A stretch of DNA of 19,029 nucleotides from Lachnospiraceae bacterium (GCA_024699595.1 JAILPG010000025.1:1-19029), one strand, 5' to 3'. Numbered from the stretch's first letter, positions 6,908 through 15,250 are shown. Numbers and translations are program-made. The notes: generated from the letters alone by a model not told the origin.

Positions 6908-7699
6908 CTATCTGAATGTATCTTTATGCTCCCTGGCATATTTTGTGCAGGCATCGTATTCAAGGTGATTGAATCTGTTTAAGAGTTTGTCGCTCAGAGC
7001 TTCCAGTTCTTCATCGCTTATCATAAGCCTGTTATTAAGCACATCCTTCATATAGTCAAATACCGGTTCAAGGTTTTCAAGATCCTCTTTTTTAAGCCCG
7101 TAAAAGGTTTCCGTCCGTTCTTCTTTAGTAAAGTAAAAAGTGCAGCAGTAGTAGAAGACGATGCCTGACGCATAATCATCCCACCCGTACTTCTCCACGT
7201 TCTCAAGCTCCGTTCTGGTACGCAGGTAATCGTTGTAAAGCTCTACAAAAGTGTAGTGATCATAGCTGTATACCGAATGACCGCTTTCGTAGGAGTCAAA
7301 AAAGGTCTCGCACAGCTCCTCGTACTTTCCGGCCTCATACAGCTCGTCAAATTCTTTATAGGCTTCCTGTTTCCAGGTCATTTCCTCTAAGGTCTTGTTT
7401 CCCGAGTCAAGGTCTCTCTGAAGAGATCTTTTCTCGTGGATGTTATAGATCACAAGGATGACGGCTGTTGCTGCGATCAGGATCGCAAAGGTGATCACTA
7501 TCATCTTTGATACCTTGCGGTAACTCTCCTTATATCCGCTTGCCGCCTCTTCATCGATACCGTCAAGGTTCTTTTTCACCTCATAGAGGTTATCCATATA
7601 CTTTTTTTCTGCGCCCTTTTCATTGATATATCCGCAGTACGGGCATTTGGTGCTTTGTGCATCAATTTCCGCCCCGCAGTTTGGACACCTGATCGTCAT
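6908..7699 (-). CDS. Zinc-ribbon single-pass membrane protein (first of the pair)
   Basis: This 263-residue protein opens with a four-cysteine zinc ribbon, CPNC at residues 5-8 and CPYC at 19-22. A charged linker follows, then one membrane span at about 66-86 (MIVITFAILIAATAVILVIYN). The remaining ~175 residues are predicted outside, helical, acidic and Tyr-rich (for example AYKEFDELYEAGKYEELCETFFDSYESGH, which looks like one TPR-like helical hairpin). The start is set by GAGGATATGAT directly before the ATG. It is the first gene of a three-gene minus-strand set, with a consensus promoter 90-125 bp upstream and a leader containing two hairpins. Such zinc-ribbon membrane proteins are common in Lachnospiraceae, but I know no defined role. 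Paralogous to the next gene by architecture and a similar C-terminal stretch. Confidence 0.82.
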   Translation of the reverse strand: MTIRCPNCGAEIDAQSTKCPYCGYINEKGAEKKYMDNLYEVKKNLDGIDEEAASGYKESYRKVSKMIVITFAILIAATAVILVIYNIHEKRSLQRDLDSGNKTLEEMTWKQEAYKEFDELYEAGKYEELCETFFDSYESGHSVYSYDHYTFVELYNDYLRTRTELENVEKYGWDDYASGIVFYYCCTFYFTKEERTETFYGLKKEDLENLEPVFDYMKDVLNNRLMISDEELEALSDKLLNRFNHLEYDACTKYAREHKDTFR

Positions 7700-7730
7700 A
7701 TCATATCCTCGTGATGATCTGCTTATTTTA

Positions 7731-7758
7731 CAGGAAAGGCTTATTAGAGCTTTTCCTG
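7731..7758. repeat. 10-bp hairpin in the zinc-ribbon operon leader
   Basis: CAGGAAAGGC (7731-7740) pairs with GCTTTTCCTG (7749-7758) across an 8-nt loop, with one G-U pair on the plus-strand reading. It falls in the untranslated leader of the minus-strand operon, about 30 nt before its start codon. No T run follows on either strand, so it is not a standard terminator. A second small hairpin, GGCAC-AGA-GTGCC, lies at 7772-7784 right after the predicted transcription start. Confidence 0.5.
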
Positions 7759-7794
7759 CACAAAATTTACAGGCACAGAGTGCCGTTCCTTAAG

Positions 7795-7823
7795 ATTATA
7801 GTAAAAAATGCCCCGGATGACAA
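7795..7823 (-). promoter_or_regulatory. Promoter of the zinc-ribbon membrane-protein operon
   Basis: On the minus strand TTGTCA (7823-7818) is followed after 17 bp by a perfect TATAAT (7800-7795). Transcription would start near 7788, giving a leader of about 90 nt. Its -35 occupies the same bases as the -35 of the divergent promoter. Confidence 0.7.
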
Positions 7824-7845
7824 CGTAAACCGGATATACTATAAT
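7817..7845 (+). promoter_or_regulatory. Promoter of the DUF3237-like gene
   Basis: ATGACA (7817-7822) is followed after 17 bp by a perfect TATAAT (7840-7845). Transcription would start near 7852, giving a leader of about 85 nt. The -35 bases are shared with the divergent promoter. Confidence 0.6.
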
Positions 7846-7936
7846 CAGGCAAGGCTAAGAAAACGTTTGGATATGCGTTTCAGAAATACTAACCGTTAGC
7901 ATACAGACAGCCACCGGGCAAAGGAGAAGACAGAAA

Positions 7937-8344
7937 ATGGATGATAAGCTTTTATTTAAGATAAATGTGTATCTCGATGAGGTTAATACCGTGAAGGGTG
8001 ACAGGGCGGAGGCAACGATGATCCTGTTTCACGGGAAGATGGACAGCGATTTTTTCAAAGGAGAGATCATAAACGGCGGAGTGGATACCCAGATAGAAGA
8101 AAAGGGTAAGACAAGGACCCTGTCTGCCAGATATATCCTCAAGGGAATAGATAATGAAAATGAGCTCTGCAGCATTTTTATCGAAAATAACGGAACGGTG
8201 GAAAAAAACGGTGAGATAAGGACTGTTCCGAGGATAATAACAGACTCAAAAGCCCTGAAATGGCTTGAGGACACCCCTCTAAAGGGGAGAGTGGAAAGCG
8301 TCAGGGAAGGAGAGGTTGAGATACTGTTTTTTACCGCGAAATGA
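7937..8344 (+). CDS. DUF3237-like (UPF0311) small protein
   Basis: This 135-residue cytoplasmic protein has no signal or membrane segment. The order GDRAEATMILFHGKM, FFKGEIINGGVD, a variable link, TLSARYILKGID and CSIFIENNG follows the DUF3237 pattern as I know it: a small beta-barrel whose members have no settled function. The usual Pro-Gly-Gly-Ala-Asp of the family reads IINGGVD here. The ATG follows AAAGGAGAAGACAGAAA. It diverges from the zinc-ribbon operon with overlapping promoters and converges on the MATE gene 51 bp away. A weak GACC/GGTC hairpin at about 8384-8396 might help to end its message. Family call is from pattern memory and should be treated as likely rather than certain. Confidence 0.7.
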   Translation: MDDKLLFKINVYLDEVNTVKGDRAEATMILFHGKMDSDFFKGEIINGGVDTQIEEKGKTRTLSARYILKGIDNENELCSIFIENNGTVEKNGEIRTVPRIITDSKALKWLEDTPLKGRVESVREGEVEILFFTAK

Positions 8345-8395
8345 ATGCAGCATCTATGCCTGCTGTAAGCAATGACATAGAACAGACCGTAGTGG

Positions 8396-9775
8396 TCAGT
8401 TTTCACCTGTCTGCGCAGGCTTGTCCTTAGACGGCAGCATTTTGTAGTAGGCAGATAAGAACAGGAAGCCTATAGGGAAAGCTATTGCTATGGACAAAGG
8501 CTGAGCTTCCTGAATGCCCGCAAGACCTCTGATCTTTGAGAGGATCATTAGTAGCGGTATGAATATGAGGCCGCTTCGGATCGCGGATAACAGGGCGGCG
8601 CCTCTCTTAAGGCCGCTGCTTTGGTACATCATCTCGGTGATCATGGTTATGGGCAGCAGCAGATGAGCAAGGGCCTGAAGCCTCAAAGCTCTGGTGCCCA
8701 CATATACGACCTCGGGGTCATCCCTGAATATGGCGATAAGACTGCCCGAGAAGATGAGCAGTAACGTACATCCGATGAGAATGATGCCTTCTGCGAGCAT
8801 GCAGGTGAAAGTGAATCCCTTTTTGATACGTGAATATCTGCCTGCTCCGTAATTGAACGCACATACAGGCTGAAAGCCCTGTCCGACGCCGAGAGCAATG
8901 GAAAAGGCAAAGAAGATTATCCTTGAGACAATGCTCATTCCCGCAACAGCTGCATCCCCGTATACTGCGCACTGCTTGTTCAGTATCACCGTGGCAAGGC
9001 TGTTAAGTCCCTGACGGAGCAGACTCGGAGATCCTGTTGCAAAAATGTTAAAATAGAACGAAATTCCCGCATTAAGAGCTTTTTTCAGGCTGAGCTTCGT
9101 GGATGTCCGGCCTGATAAAAAGATCCCAAGGAGGATCAGAAAGCTCATCACCTGACTGATCGCGGTGGAAAGACCCGCACCGTGGATCCCCATCTTAAGA
9201 CCGAACATAAAGATCGGATCGCCGATCATATTTAAGACAGCTCCCGACATTAATCCGACCATGCCAAGAAAAGCCTTGCCCTCGTAGCGTAAATAGGTAT
9301 TCAGAGCCAGACTCCCGCACATAAAAGGAGCGGCAGCAAGGATATATGAAATGTATACTTTGGCAAAAGGAGCGATCGTATCTGTACTTCCGAGGATCAT
9401 CACTATATCGTCGAGCCAGATGAAGCCGATGATCATTATCACGATCCCGAAGAAGGTGGACCCGAAAAAGCCCGAAGAGGCACTGGTGGAAGCGGTCTCC
9501 GTATCTTTAGAGCCTAAAGCCCTTGAGAGAATGCTTCCCGAGCCCTGCCCAAACATAAAGCCAAAGGCCTGGATCACGGCCATGAAGCCGAATACGATAC
9601 CGACAGCCCCGCTGGCGCTTGTCCCAAGCCTTCCGACAAATGCCGTGTCCACAAGGTTATAGATGTTGTTGACGAGCATTGAGATGATGCTTGGGATAGC
9701 AAGAGTGAAAATGAGCCGCGGAACCGGCGTATTTGTCATTTTTTCAAATTGAGATGAAATATCCTGTTTTTCCAT
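8396..9775 (-). CDS. MATE-family multidrug/metabolite efflux transporter
   Basis: This 459-residue integral membrane protein has about 12 hydrophobic segments in two similar halves. It begins with the family's typical TPVPRLIFTLAIPSIISMLVNNIYNLVDTAFVGRLG and has GAGLSTAISQ in the middle, GMSIVSRIIFFAFSIALGVGQGFQPVCAFNYGA in the second half and the usual basic-Tyr link RYSRIKKGF. Known members export cationic drugs or metabolites in exchange for Na+ or H+; they sit in the cytoplasmic membrane. Length fits the family. The ATG at 9775 has no clear ribosome site; a second ATG at codon 13 has none either, so the longer form is kept. The hydrolase gene ends 65 bp upstream on the same strand. Substrate cannot be predicted. 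Confidence 0.95.
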   Translation of the reverse strand: MEKQDISSQFEKMTNTPVPRLIFTLAIPSIISMLVNNIYNLVDTAFVGRLGTSASGAVGIVFGFMAVIQAFGFMFGQGSGSILSRALGSKDTETASTSASSGFFGSTFFGIVIMIIGFIWLDDIVMILGSTDTIAPFAKVYISYILAAAPFMCGSLALNTYLRYEGKAFLGMVGLMSGAVLNMIGDPIFMFGLKMGIHGAGLSTAISQVMSFLILLGIFLSGRTSTKLSLKKALNAGISFYFNIFATGSPSLLRQGLNSLATVILNKQCAVYGDAAVAGMSIVSRIIFFAFSIALGVGQGFQPVCAFNYGAGRYSRIKKGFTFTCMLAEGIILIGCTLLLIFSGSLIAIFRDDPEVVYVGTRALRLQALAHLLLPITMITEMMYQSSGLKRGAALLSAIRSGLIFIPLLMILSKIRGLAGIQEAQPLSIAIAFPIGFLFLSAYYKMLPSKDKPAQTGEN

Positions 9776-9840
9776 ATAAACAATGAACCGTATTTCCGAA
9801 GATTTCGATGCACCACCGGGGAACGACGTTTCCTGGGTGT

Positions 9841-10605
9841 TTAGCTGTTAAGGATCTCTGTCAGATAATCCCTTATGACTTTCTTAAGCTCATCAAAATG
9901 TCCGGTAAAGCAGTGGTCCGCATTTTCTATGGATATAAGCCTGCCGTTTTCATATTTTTCCGCAAGCTCCTCTGCAAACCTAAACGGAACGACCTCATCT
10001 TCGGCACCGTGTACCACGAGTACCGGGCCTTTGTAGCTTTTTACCGTTTTGTCGGTATCGATGAGTCTTGCGACCCTGACATAGTCCGTGCCAAGCTCCC
10101 AGCCGTCGGGAGAGACAAGTTTTTCGGGGAGATCCTCCGGGTCAAATTCATTGCCGAGGATGCTTCCTCTTTTTGCATCATAGGGGATGCAGAGGGCCGG
10201 AGAGAGCGGTATAAGGGCCTTTATAAGATCTGACATTATCCCGCCTGCAAGCACGGCTGTAAGACCGCCCTGGGAGTGGCCTGCAAGTACCACATCGCCT
10301 GCAAAGGGAAGATTCATTGCATATCTTATTATGCACATTGTTTCGGCAGTCCATAATAAGAGGTTGTGATCATAGAAATCTCCGCCGCTCTTTCCGTGTC
10401 CGTAGAGCTCGGAGCGCAAAACGACATATCCCGCTTCATTTGCCGCATCTTTTATGGCAATGATATGATCCTCTTCGATATATCCCGTAAACCCGGAGAT
10501 AAGTACCATTACGGGCATCTTTTCCTTCTGATCCGCGGGATAGTCAAGTGTTGAATGAATGTCGGTTCCATGGCAGTTTATGAAAAAATCTTCGTTTTTG
10601 TACAT
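9841..10605 (-). CDS. Alpha/beta hydrolase, esterase/lipase-like
   Basis: With the start chosen here the protein is 254 residues, a normal length for small serine esterases. The nucleophile elbow GHSQGG puts Ser at about residue 111. VVHGAEDEVVP supplies the acid (Asp203 or Glu204), NADHCF the His at about 231, and ISGFTGY near residue 37 the oxyanion loop. The pattern resembles bacterial feruloyl/cinnamoyl esterases and related carboxylesterases, which would suit a plant-polysaccharide user, but the substrate is inferred. There is no signal peptide, so it is cytoplasmic. A longer in-frame form would start at a TTG (10656), but that codon lies inside the terminator hairpin of the upstream gene, so the ATG at 10605 is preferred even though AGGAAA sits rather far upstream. 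A hairpin at 9814-9839 follows the gene but has no T run. Confidence 0.88.
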   Translation of the reverse strand: MYKNEDFFINCHGTDIHSTLDYPADQKEKMPVMVLISGFTGYIEEDHIIAIKDAANEAGYVVLRSELYGHGKSGGDFYDHNLLLWTAETMCIIRYAMNLPFAGDVVLAGHSQGGLTAVLAGGIMSDLIKALIPLSPALCIPYDAKRGSILGNEFDPEDLPEKLVSPDGWELGTDYVRVARLIDTDKTVKSYKGPVLVVHGAEDEVVPFRFAEELAEKYENGRLISIENADHCFTGHFDELKKVIRDYLTEILNS

Positions 10606-10638
10606 TTTTTCGTCATTTTTTTCCTGTGCTGTATTTGC

Positions 10639-10670
10639 AAAAAACCCCTCCCTCAAAAACGGGGGAGGGG
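10639..10670 (-). terminator. Strong intrinsic terminator of the 885-residue protein gene
   Basis: On the minus strand CCCCTCCC (10670-10663) and GGGAGGGG (10652-10645) form a perfect 8-bp GC stem with a 10-nt loop. A run of six T follows (10644-10639). It lies ~93 bp after the stop codon and separates that gene from the hydrolase. Confidence 0.88.
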
Positions 10671-10762
10671 TTTCATATCAAGTTATATCACAATCCGGCG
10701 ATTTACGAAAGTCTGACACAAATGCTGCCATCTTAAACAGCATTATAAAGCGCCATATCCGC

Positions 10763-13420
10763 TCAGCCTACTCCGAGTCCGTCAAAATCGGAAAGCGGGA
10801 GAACATCAAGGATCTTCATGCTGGGAGCTTTGCTTCCCATAGACAGATACTCATTCTCTGTGATCTCGTCGTTCCATTCCCATGCCCATACCGGGATGCT
10901 TCCGTTTTCTGAATAGGTCTCGATCATCCTGTCTCTGTCCTTTTTATCCGAATAGCTGAATGAATAGAACTCATGATGATCCGGATCTTTCTTGGTAGCA
11001 GAGAAGAGAGATTCTGCAACGGGGAAATAGGTACCCATGTCCGCATCGAACTTGTACCAGATGACAGATCCCGATGAGGCCGTGCCTGAGAATACTTCCT
11101 CAAGGTAGCCGTCTTCGTAGAGTGTTATCTGTCCTCTGTAAGGGCAGTAATAAGCGGGCTCTACAGTCGGTCCGTCGGGATTTAATGTATTAAGCGCATA
11201 AATGTCTATCACGGACCCGTAATAGCTTATCAGAAGCTCCACTACATCGTCTCCGTTAATGTCCATTACCTGATAGGTAACGGCATCATCGGAAGATGCA
11301 GAAGGCCATCCCTGGTCCATAAGGGCTGAATAGAAGCCCATTTCATCGAGCTCCTCGGTTGAGTAGCCTTCTTCCTGTACCTCTTTATAGGCTTCAAGGA
11401 TCTCTTCGTAGGCATCGATAAGATCAGCTTCGGTAAAACCTTCGGCTAAGTCTTTTCCCTTATAATCCAGGCTGTCAGCACCCCTCTTTACCGTGGTGCC
11501 GGGTTTTGCTTCATCGATCTCTTCGCGAGACATCTCGGCAGTTATGAAGGTCGAATACTGTACATACTGGCCGTTTAACATGGCTATGGGAAGTGTTCCG
11601 CCCTCAAGCCAGTTGGCTGCATATATGCATACGCTCGGAGGTCCTTCGGGGATAACCATTGAAATGCCGGTTACCTCTGTTTTTTCCAGTCTGTGCTCTT
11701 CAAGAGTCTTTTCGGGTACGAACTCAAGATCATCGGTATCAAAATCGATCTCACCCTGGTCAAAACGGACAACCATTCCGTTATCGAGAGCGACCACATA
11801 TACATATTCGGGGAATTCGTCCGAATTCGGCTGCACGTAGGGAAGCAGACGCAGGATATTCTCAGGGGGATTCTCGATCACGAGTGCAAGGGCATCATCG
11901 GGAACGAGCTCCATGAACCTGTTCCACTTTTCGGCAGTGGGATGATATGCAAATTCCGCATAACGGTACATAGCCTCGTCTACATCGGGCTCGATATCAA
12001 AGGTGTATTTATTTCCGTCAAAATCCGTTACCTTGACCTTGGTTCCGGATGAGTTAATTTCTACCTCATCGATCTCATCGCCATCGACGGATCCGATCAG
12101 GTTGCCTTCAAAGTCATAAAGGCTGTCCCACACGCTGTAAACAGCCGTGGTTATATCATCATCGATCCAGGTAAGGTTTGCACCTTCGATCTCTTTCACG
12201 ATCATGTTGGTGTAGATGTTTGTCAGATAATACAGGCCGACATGCGGGTTGATATGGCATTCGGTGATAATATAGTCACCAACCTGATATATGTCCATTA
12301 CCGCATTTGCAATGGTATCCATATCCTTAAGCTCCGTGGTGAAGCCGTTTATCGTAAAGGAAGTTCCGTCGCACTCAAATTCCTGTTCAAGGTTTCCGAA
12401 ATCATATTCTCCGTAGAAGGTTTCGTTCACATCTTCGACAGAGGATATCTTTGAATCCTCATCTGTCGTTACGTGATAGATCTTTGCGGGATATCCGTTG
12501 TGCAGCCTGTTGTTGTCAAGCACCAGGGATTCGTCACAGTCTTCTGCAAAATAGTATTCCGAAACGCTGATATCTTCATTTTCAAGGAAGTATCCGCCAA
12601 GCAAACGCCTGCCCGTGTATTCCTCTTCGGTCTCATACATTACGGGTTCAACGGGCTGTAAAAAGTATCTGTTGTCCTCCTCGGTCTGCCATAAATAGGC
12701 ATAGAAGTCGTCATCTTCACGAAGCTCCATATCCGAAAGGCCGTCGTTCTCCCTTACGAATACCCATCTCTCCTGTAACTTGTTGCAGCCGGTCTCTTCA
12801 AGCTCTTCTTCAAGTCTTTCCTTATTCTGGAAAATGTTTGTAAAGATGAAGCTGTCACCGTTTCCAAGCCACGATAAGCTTAAGTAGTCATATCCGTTGC
12901 CCCTTGCGATGTAGAACAGTCCGCCTGAGATCTCACGCTCCATGGGCTCCCAGCCTGTCTCATTTTCCGTGGGTATTCTGTATCCGGTGGGGATATCCGA
13001 AAAGCCGATGTTAAAGGTTCTGTACTCTTCTTCCTGAACGTAGTCATCGATCTCAGTGTCATATCTTTGATTCTGATAAACATAAAAATCGCCCTCTGCA
13101 GGCTCGTCCTCGCAGTCGAGTATAAAGCTGCAGCCGCCTGTACCGTCAAGAGTCAGTGTACCGTATTCCTCGTCGCATAAAGGATCGATAAGTCTCCAGT
13201 CACCCTTTAAGAAGTCATTGATATCTTCCTCTGATTCAAAATCGATCGTAGTGTCTGCATCCTTCTTTTTCCTGTTGTCTTTGTTGCCCTTTGCAGCAGT
13301 TGAGGCTGCTAAAACAGTGGTTCCTACCTTGGGCACACCGTCTATGGCATCCGATACGGGTCCTGCGATCATTGTAAGGACCATGATTCCCGCAAGGGCG
13401 CAGATGATACGTTTTTTCAT
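10763..13420 (-). CDS. Large secreted acidic protein of unknown function
   Basis: This 885-residue protein has an export signal (MKKRIICALAGIMVLTMIAG) and a likely processing area before residue ~45 (VGTTVLAASTAAKG). There is no lipobox, later membrane span or sortase motif, so it is probably released. A Lys/Arg-rich linker (KGNKDNRKKKDAD) follows, then a long, very acidic, Tyr- and Trp-rich body that looks like beta-structure domains. Around residue 717 MDINGDDVVELLISYYG matches the Asp-x-Asn-Gly-Asp calcium loop seen in dockerin, EF-hand and FG-GAP-type repeats, followed by the usual ELL; one such loop is visible. No catalytic motif is recognised. The ATG follows GAAAGGAACAAGGCAAC. It is transcribed alone from its own promoter to a strong terminator. 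A surface-associated or carbohydrate-related role is only a guess. Confidence 0.85.
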   Translation of the reverse strand: MKKRIICALAGIMVLTMIAGPVSDAIDGVPKVGTTVLAASTAAKGNKDNRKKKDADTTIDFESEEDINDFLKGDWRLIDPLCDEEYGTLTLDGTGGCSFILDCEDEPAEGDFYVYQNQRYDTEIDDYVQEEEYRTFNIGFSDIPTGYRIPTENETGWEPMEREISGGLFYIARGNGYDYLSLSWLGNGDSFIFTNIFQNKERLEEELEETGCNKLQERWVFVRENDGLSDMELREDDDFYAYLWQTEEDNRYFLQPVEPVMYETEEEYTGRRLLGGYFLENEDISVSEYYFAEDCDESLVLDNNRLHNGYPAKIYHVTTDEDSKISSVEDVNETFYGEYDFGNLEQEFECDGTSFTINGFTTELKDMDTIANAVMDIYQVGDYIITECHINPHVGLYYLTNIYTNMIVKEIEGANLTWIDDDITTAVYSVWDSLYDFEGNLIGSVDGDEIDEVEINSSGTKVKVTDFDGNKYTFDIEPDVDEAMYRYAEFAYHPTAEKWNRFMELVPDDALALVIENPPENILRLLPYVQPNSDEFPEYVYVVALDNGMVVRFDQGEIDFDTDDLEFVPEKTLEEHRLEKTEVTGISMVIPEGPPSVCIYAANWLEGGTLPIAMLNGQYVQYSTFITAEMSREEIDEAKPGTTVKRGADSLDYKGKDLAEGFTEADLIDAYEEILEAYKEVQEEGYSTEELDEMGFYSALMDQGWPSASSDDAVTYQVMDINGDDVVELLISYYGSVIDIYALNTLNPDGPTVEPAYYCPYRGQITLYEDGYLEEVFSGTASSGSVIWYKFDADMGTYFPVAESLFSATKKDPDHHEFYSFSYSDKKDRDRMIETYSENGSIPVWAWEWNDEITENEYLSMGSKAPSMKILDVLPLSDFDGLGVG

Positions 13421-13481
13421 GTTGCCTTGTTCCTTTCTTGTTTATTTATTGATACATAACGTTTTACAGATACAAAATGTC

Positions 13482-13496
13482 AGGGCTTTAAGCCCT
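13482..13496. repeat. Palindromic hairpin in the leader of the 885-residue protein gene
   Basis: AGGGCTT-T-AAGCCCT is a perfect 7-bp inverted repeat around one base. It lies in the ~107-nt untranslated leader of the minus-strand gene. On the plus strand it is followed by TTTT, so it could also act as a weak terminator in that direction, but no plus-strand gene precedes it. Confidence 0.45.
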
Positions 13497-13533
13497 TTTA
13501 TACGGTTTTGTAATTAGCATATCACAACATATT

Positions 13534-13563
13534 ATTATACATCCAATCATCTTAAGATGTAAA
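13534..13563 (-). promoter_or_regulatory. Promoter with overlapping palindrome, 885-residue protein gene
   Basis: On the minus strand TTTACA (13563-13558) is followed after 18 bp by a perfect TATAAT (13539-13534). Transcription would start near 13527, about 107 nt before the start codon. CATCTTAAGATG (13548-13559), a perfect 12-bp palindrome, covers the inner edge of the -35 and the spacer, where a bound repressor would block the polymerase. Confidence 0.6.
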
Positions 13564-13603
13564 ATGATCCGTTTCCCCGTCTTTACGGCGGAGTCTCTGC
13601 GTA

Positions 13604-15205
13604 TTATGGTCCGTTTCCTATGATCCCTTCATAGTCGAGGCCGTATTTTCTTGCGATATCCTTGGCGTAGGAGAGGCCGTCGGGAGTGGTCCTTATCACG
13701 CGGTAGCTTCTTTTCCCGCTCTGCTTATCCTCCATCACCGCCACCAGATTGTCGATCTTTCCGCGGTTTCCCTCATGGGAGTTGTATTCGTCGCATTTTG
13801 CGGCAAGCTCGTGGATATGGGTTACGTATATCCCTCCGCAGCCGATGACGCCGATCGCACTTAACACCTCGGAGGCGATATAGCCGCCCTCAAGCCCGCT
13901 GGTGCTTGAAAATGACTCATCCATGAACAGGACATCGGTATCCGAAATGTTCTTTAGGATCCCGCTGAGCCGTTCGCATTCGCTCTCAAGCCTGCCTTTT
14001 CCGTAATTGTTCTCATCCGATGCGGGAAAATGAGTGAAGATCCCTGTCACCGGACTGATAGCCGCGCTCTTTGCGGGCACGAACAATCCAAGCTGAAAGA
14101 GGGCCTGCGCCATGCCGACGGAATAGGCAAAGATCGATTTGCCGCCGTGGTTCGGACCTGTCACCAGATAGAATCTGCCGTTTTCATCATAGGAAAAATC
14201 ATTTAAAACGATCACTTCCTCGATCTTTCTCCTTGCAAGGATGGGATTGTAGACGCCGGTAAGGTCACATTTTTTCTGATCCACAGGCCTTACTTCGGGC
14301 TTGCACATATCAAAGCCGAGCTCCTTCATCTGCCTGATAAAGCTCACCCCCGCCGTAAGGAACCTTATATCATCAAGTATGCTTACAAAATCCGCGGTGC
14401 TCGTATTAAAGTATTTGTTGACCAGAGGCTCGAAATCGCGGATCGCCTTTGAATAGATCCTGTTGAGCGCAGAGGAGACCGAATGGTTAAAGGCCTTGTT
14501 CTCGTCGGGGCTTAGACCCTTTATAAGGGGAAAGATCCCCGACATGAACATTTTCGGGTCTGCATTGTTCTTTTTTATAAGCCTGTCAATGATGGTTCCT
14601 TCCTTGAATTCCTCTTCGTTTATCGAAAGGATGCCTGCCTCTTTCGGCTGCAGATAGGAATCAACGTTTACGCCGACAGTGATGCTCCTTATGTTTCCAA
14701 AGCGCGTCTCCATCGCGGAGAGCTCCAGACAGAGGTTTTTATAGTCATCGCCGTTATATATTGACAGAATATGATCCTTAAACCGTTTCATCCCGACAGA
14801 GGAAACTTCCGTATCCTTAAACCCTTCCGCAAACAGATCCACGATCTCCTGATACATTTCAAGATGCCTGATGCAGGTAAGGGCCGATTCGGTCGTAAAG
14901 TCGACATTGATCGCCCGTTTCATGTCATTTATGTCATAGATTAGGACCAGGGCCCTGTTAAAGATCTCAAAGAGCCTGTCGTTTTCCACGAGGTCGCCTA
15001 CCACGTCGAGCCTGTACTTAAGGACTTCTGTATCGATGGAACAGAGGCTCTTCAGGTCAATGTCCTTTACTCCCCTGTACCCTGTTTTTTTGATGACGAT
15101 CATGTCATCTATCTGCAGAGAGTGGAGAAAGTCATAATTCTTCATGCACTGTGCTGTTTTTGATTCATATCCCTCGGGATAGAGAAGGCTGATACCTGAT
15201 GCCAT
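13604..15205 (-). CDS. MutS-related ATPase lacking mismatch-recognition domains
   Basis: With the start chosen here the protein is 533 residues and consists of the MutS core/lever helices plus the ABC-type ATPase, without the N-terminal mismatch-binding domains of full MutS. Walker A is TGPNHGGKS (about 349-357); classical MutS has Met where this has His. GKGRLESECERL follows as a diverged form of the MutS signature. VLFMDESFSST (from ~425) is Walker B plus D-loop, and VTHIHELA (from ~461) the switch His. Such short MutS relatives are widespread in Firmicutes and their roles are largely unknown; a part in mismatch repair should not be assumed. The longest frame starts at 15271 inside the rubrerythrin terminator, and AGGGAG lies seven bases before the ATG at 15205, so I use that start. 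ATG 15226 is a weaker choice. Confidence 0.9.
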   Translation of the reverse strand: MASGISLLYPEGYESKTAQCMKNYDFLHSLQIDDMIVIKKTGYRGVKDIDLKSLCSIDTEVLKYRLDVVGDLVENDRLFEIFNRALVLIYDINDMKRAINVDFTTESALTCIRHLEMYQEIVDLFAEGFKDTEVSSVGMKRFKDHILSIYNGDDYKNLCLELSAMETRFGNIRSITVGVNVDSYLQPKEAGILSINEEEFKEGTIIDRLIKKNNADPKMFMSGIFPLIKGLSPDENKAFNHSVSSALNRIYSKAIRDFEPLVNKYFNTSTADFVSILDDIRFLTAGVSFIRQMKELGFDMCKPEVRPVDQKKCDLTGVYNPILARRKIEEVIVLNDFSYDENGRFYLVTGPNHGGKSIFAYSVGMAQALFQLGLFVPAKSAAISPVTGIFTHFPASDENNYGKGRLESECERLSGILKNISDTDVLFMDESFSSTSGLEGGYIASEVLSAIGVIGCGGIYVTHIHELAAKCDEYNSHEGNRGKIDNLVAVMEDKQSGKRSYRVIRTTPDGLSYAKDIARKYGLDYEGIIGNGP

Positions 15206-15250
15206 TTGCGCTCTCCCTGTTATCATGCCGGGCGGTTTTCTTTTTCTGTG

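Noticed and set aside
7731..7758. Terminator in the zinc-ribbon leader
   Set aside because: The stem is good, but neither strand has a T run after it; kept only as a leader hairpin.
9814..9839. Terminator after the hydrolase gene
   Set aside because: A hairpin with CACC/GGTG and GGAA/TTCC arms is present, but it has internal mismatches and no T run on the minus strand, so I do not call it a terminator.
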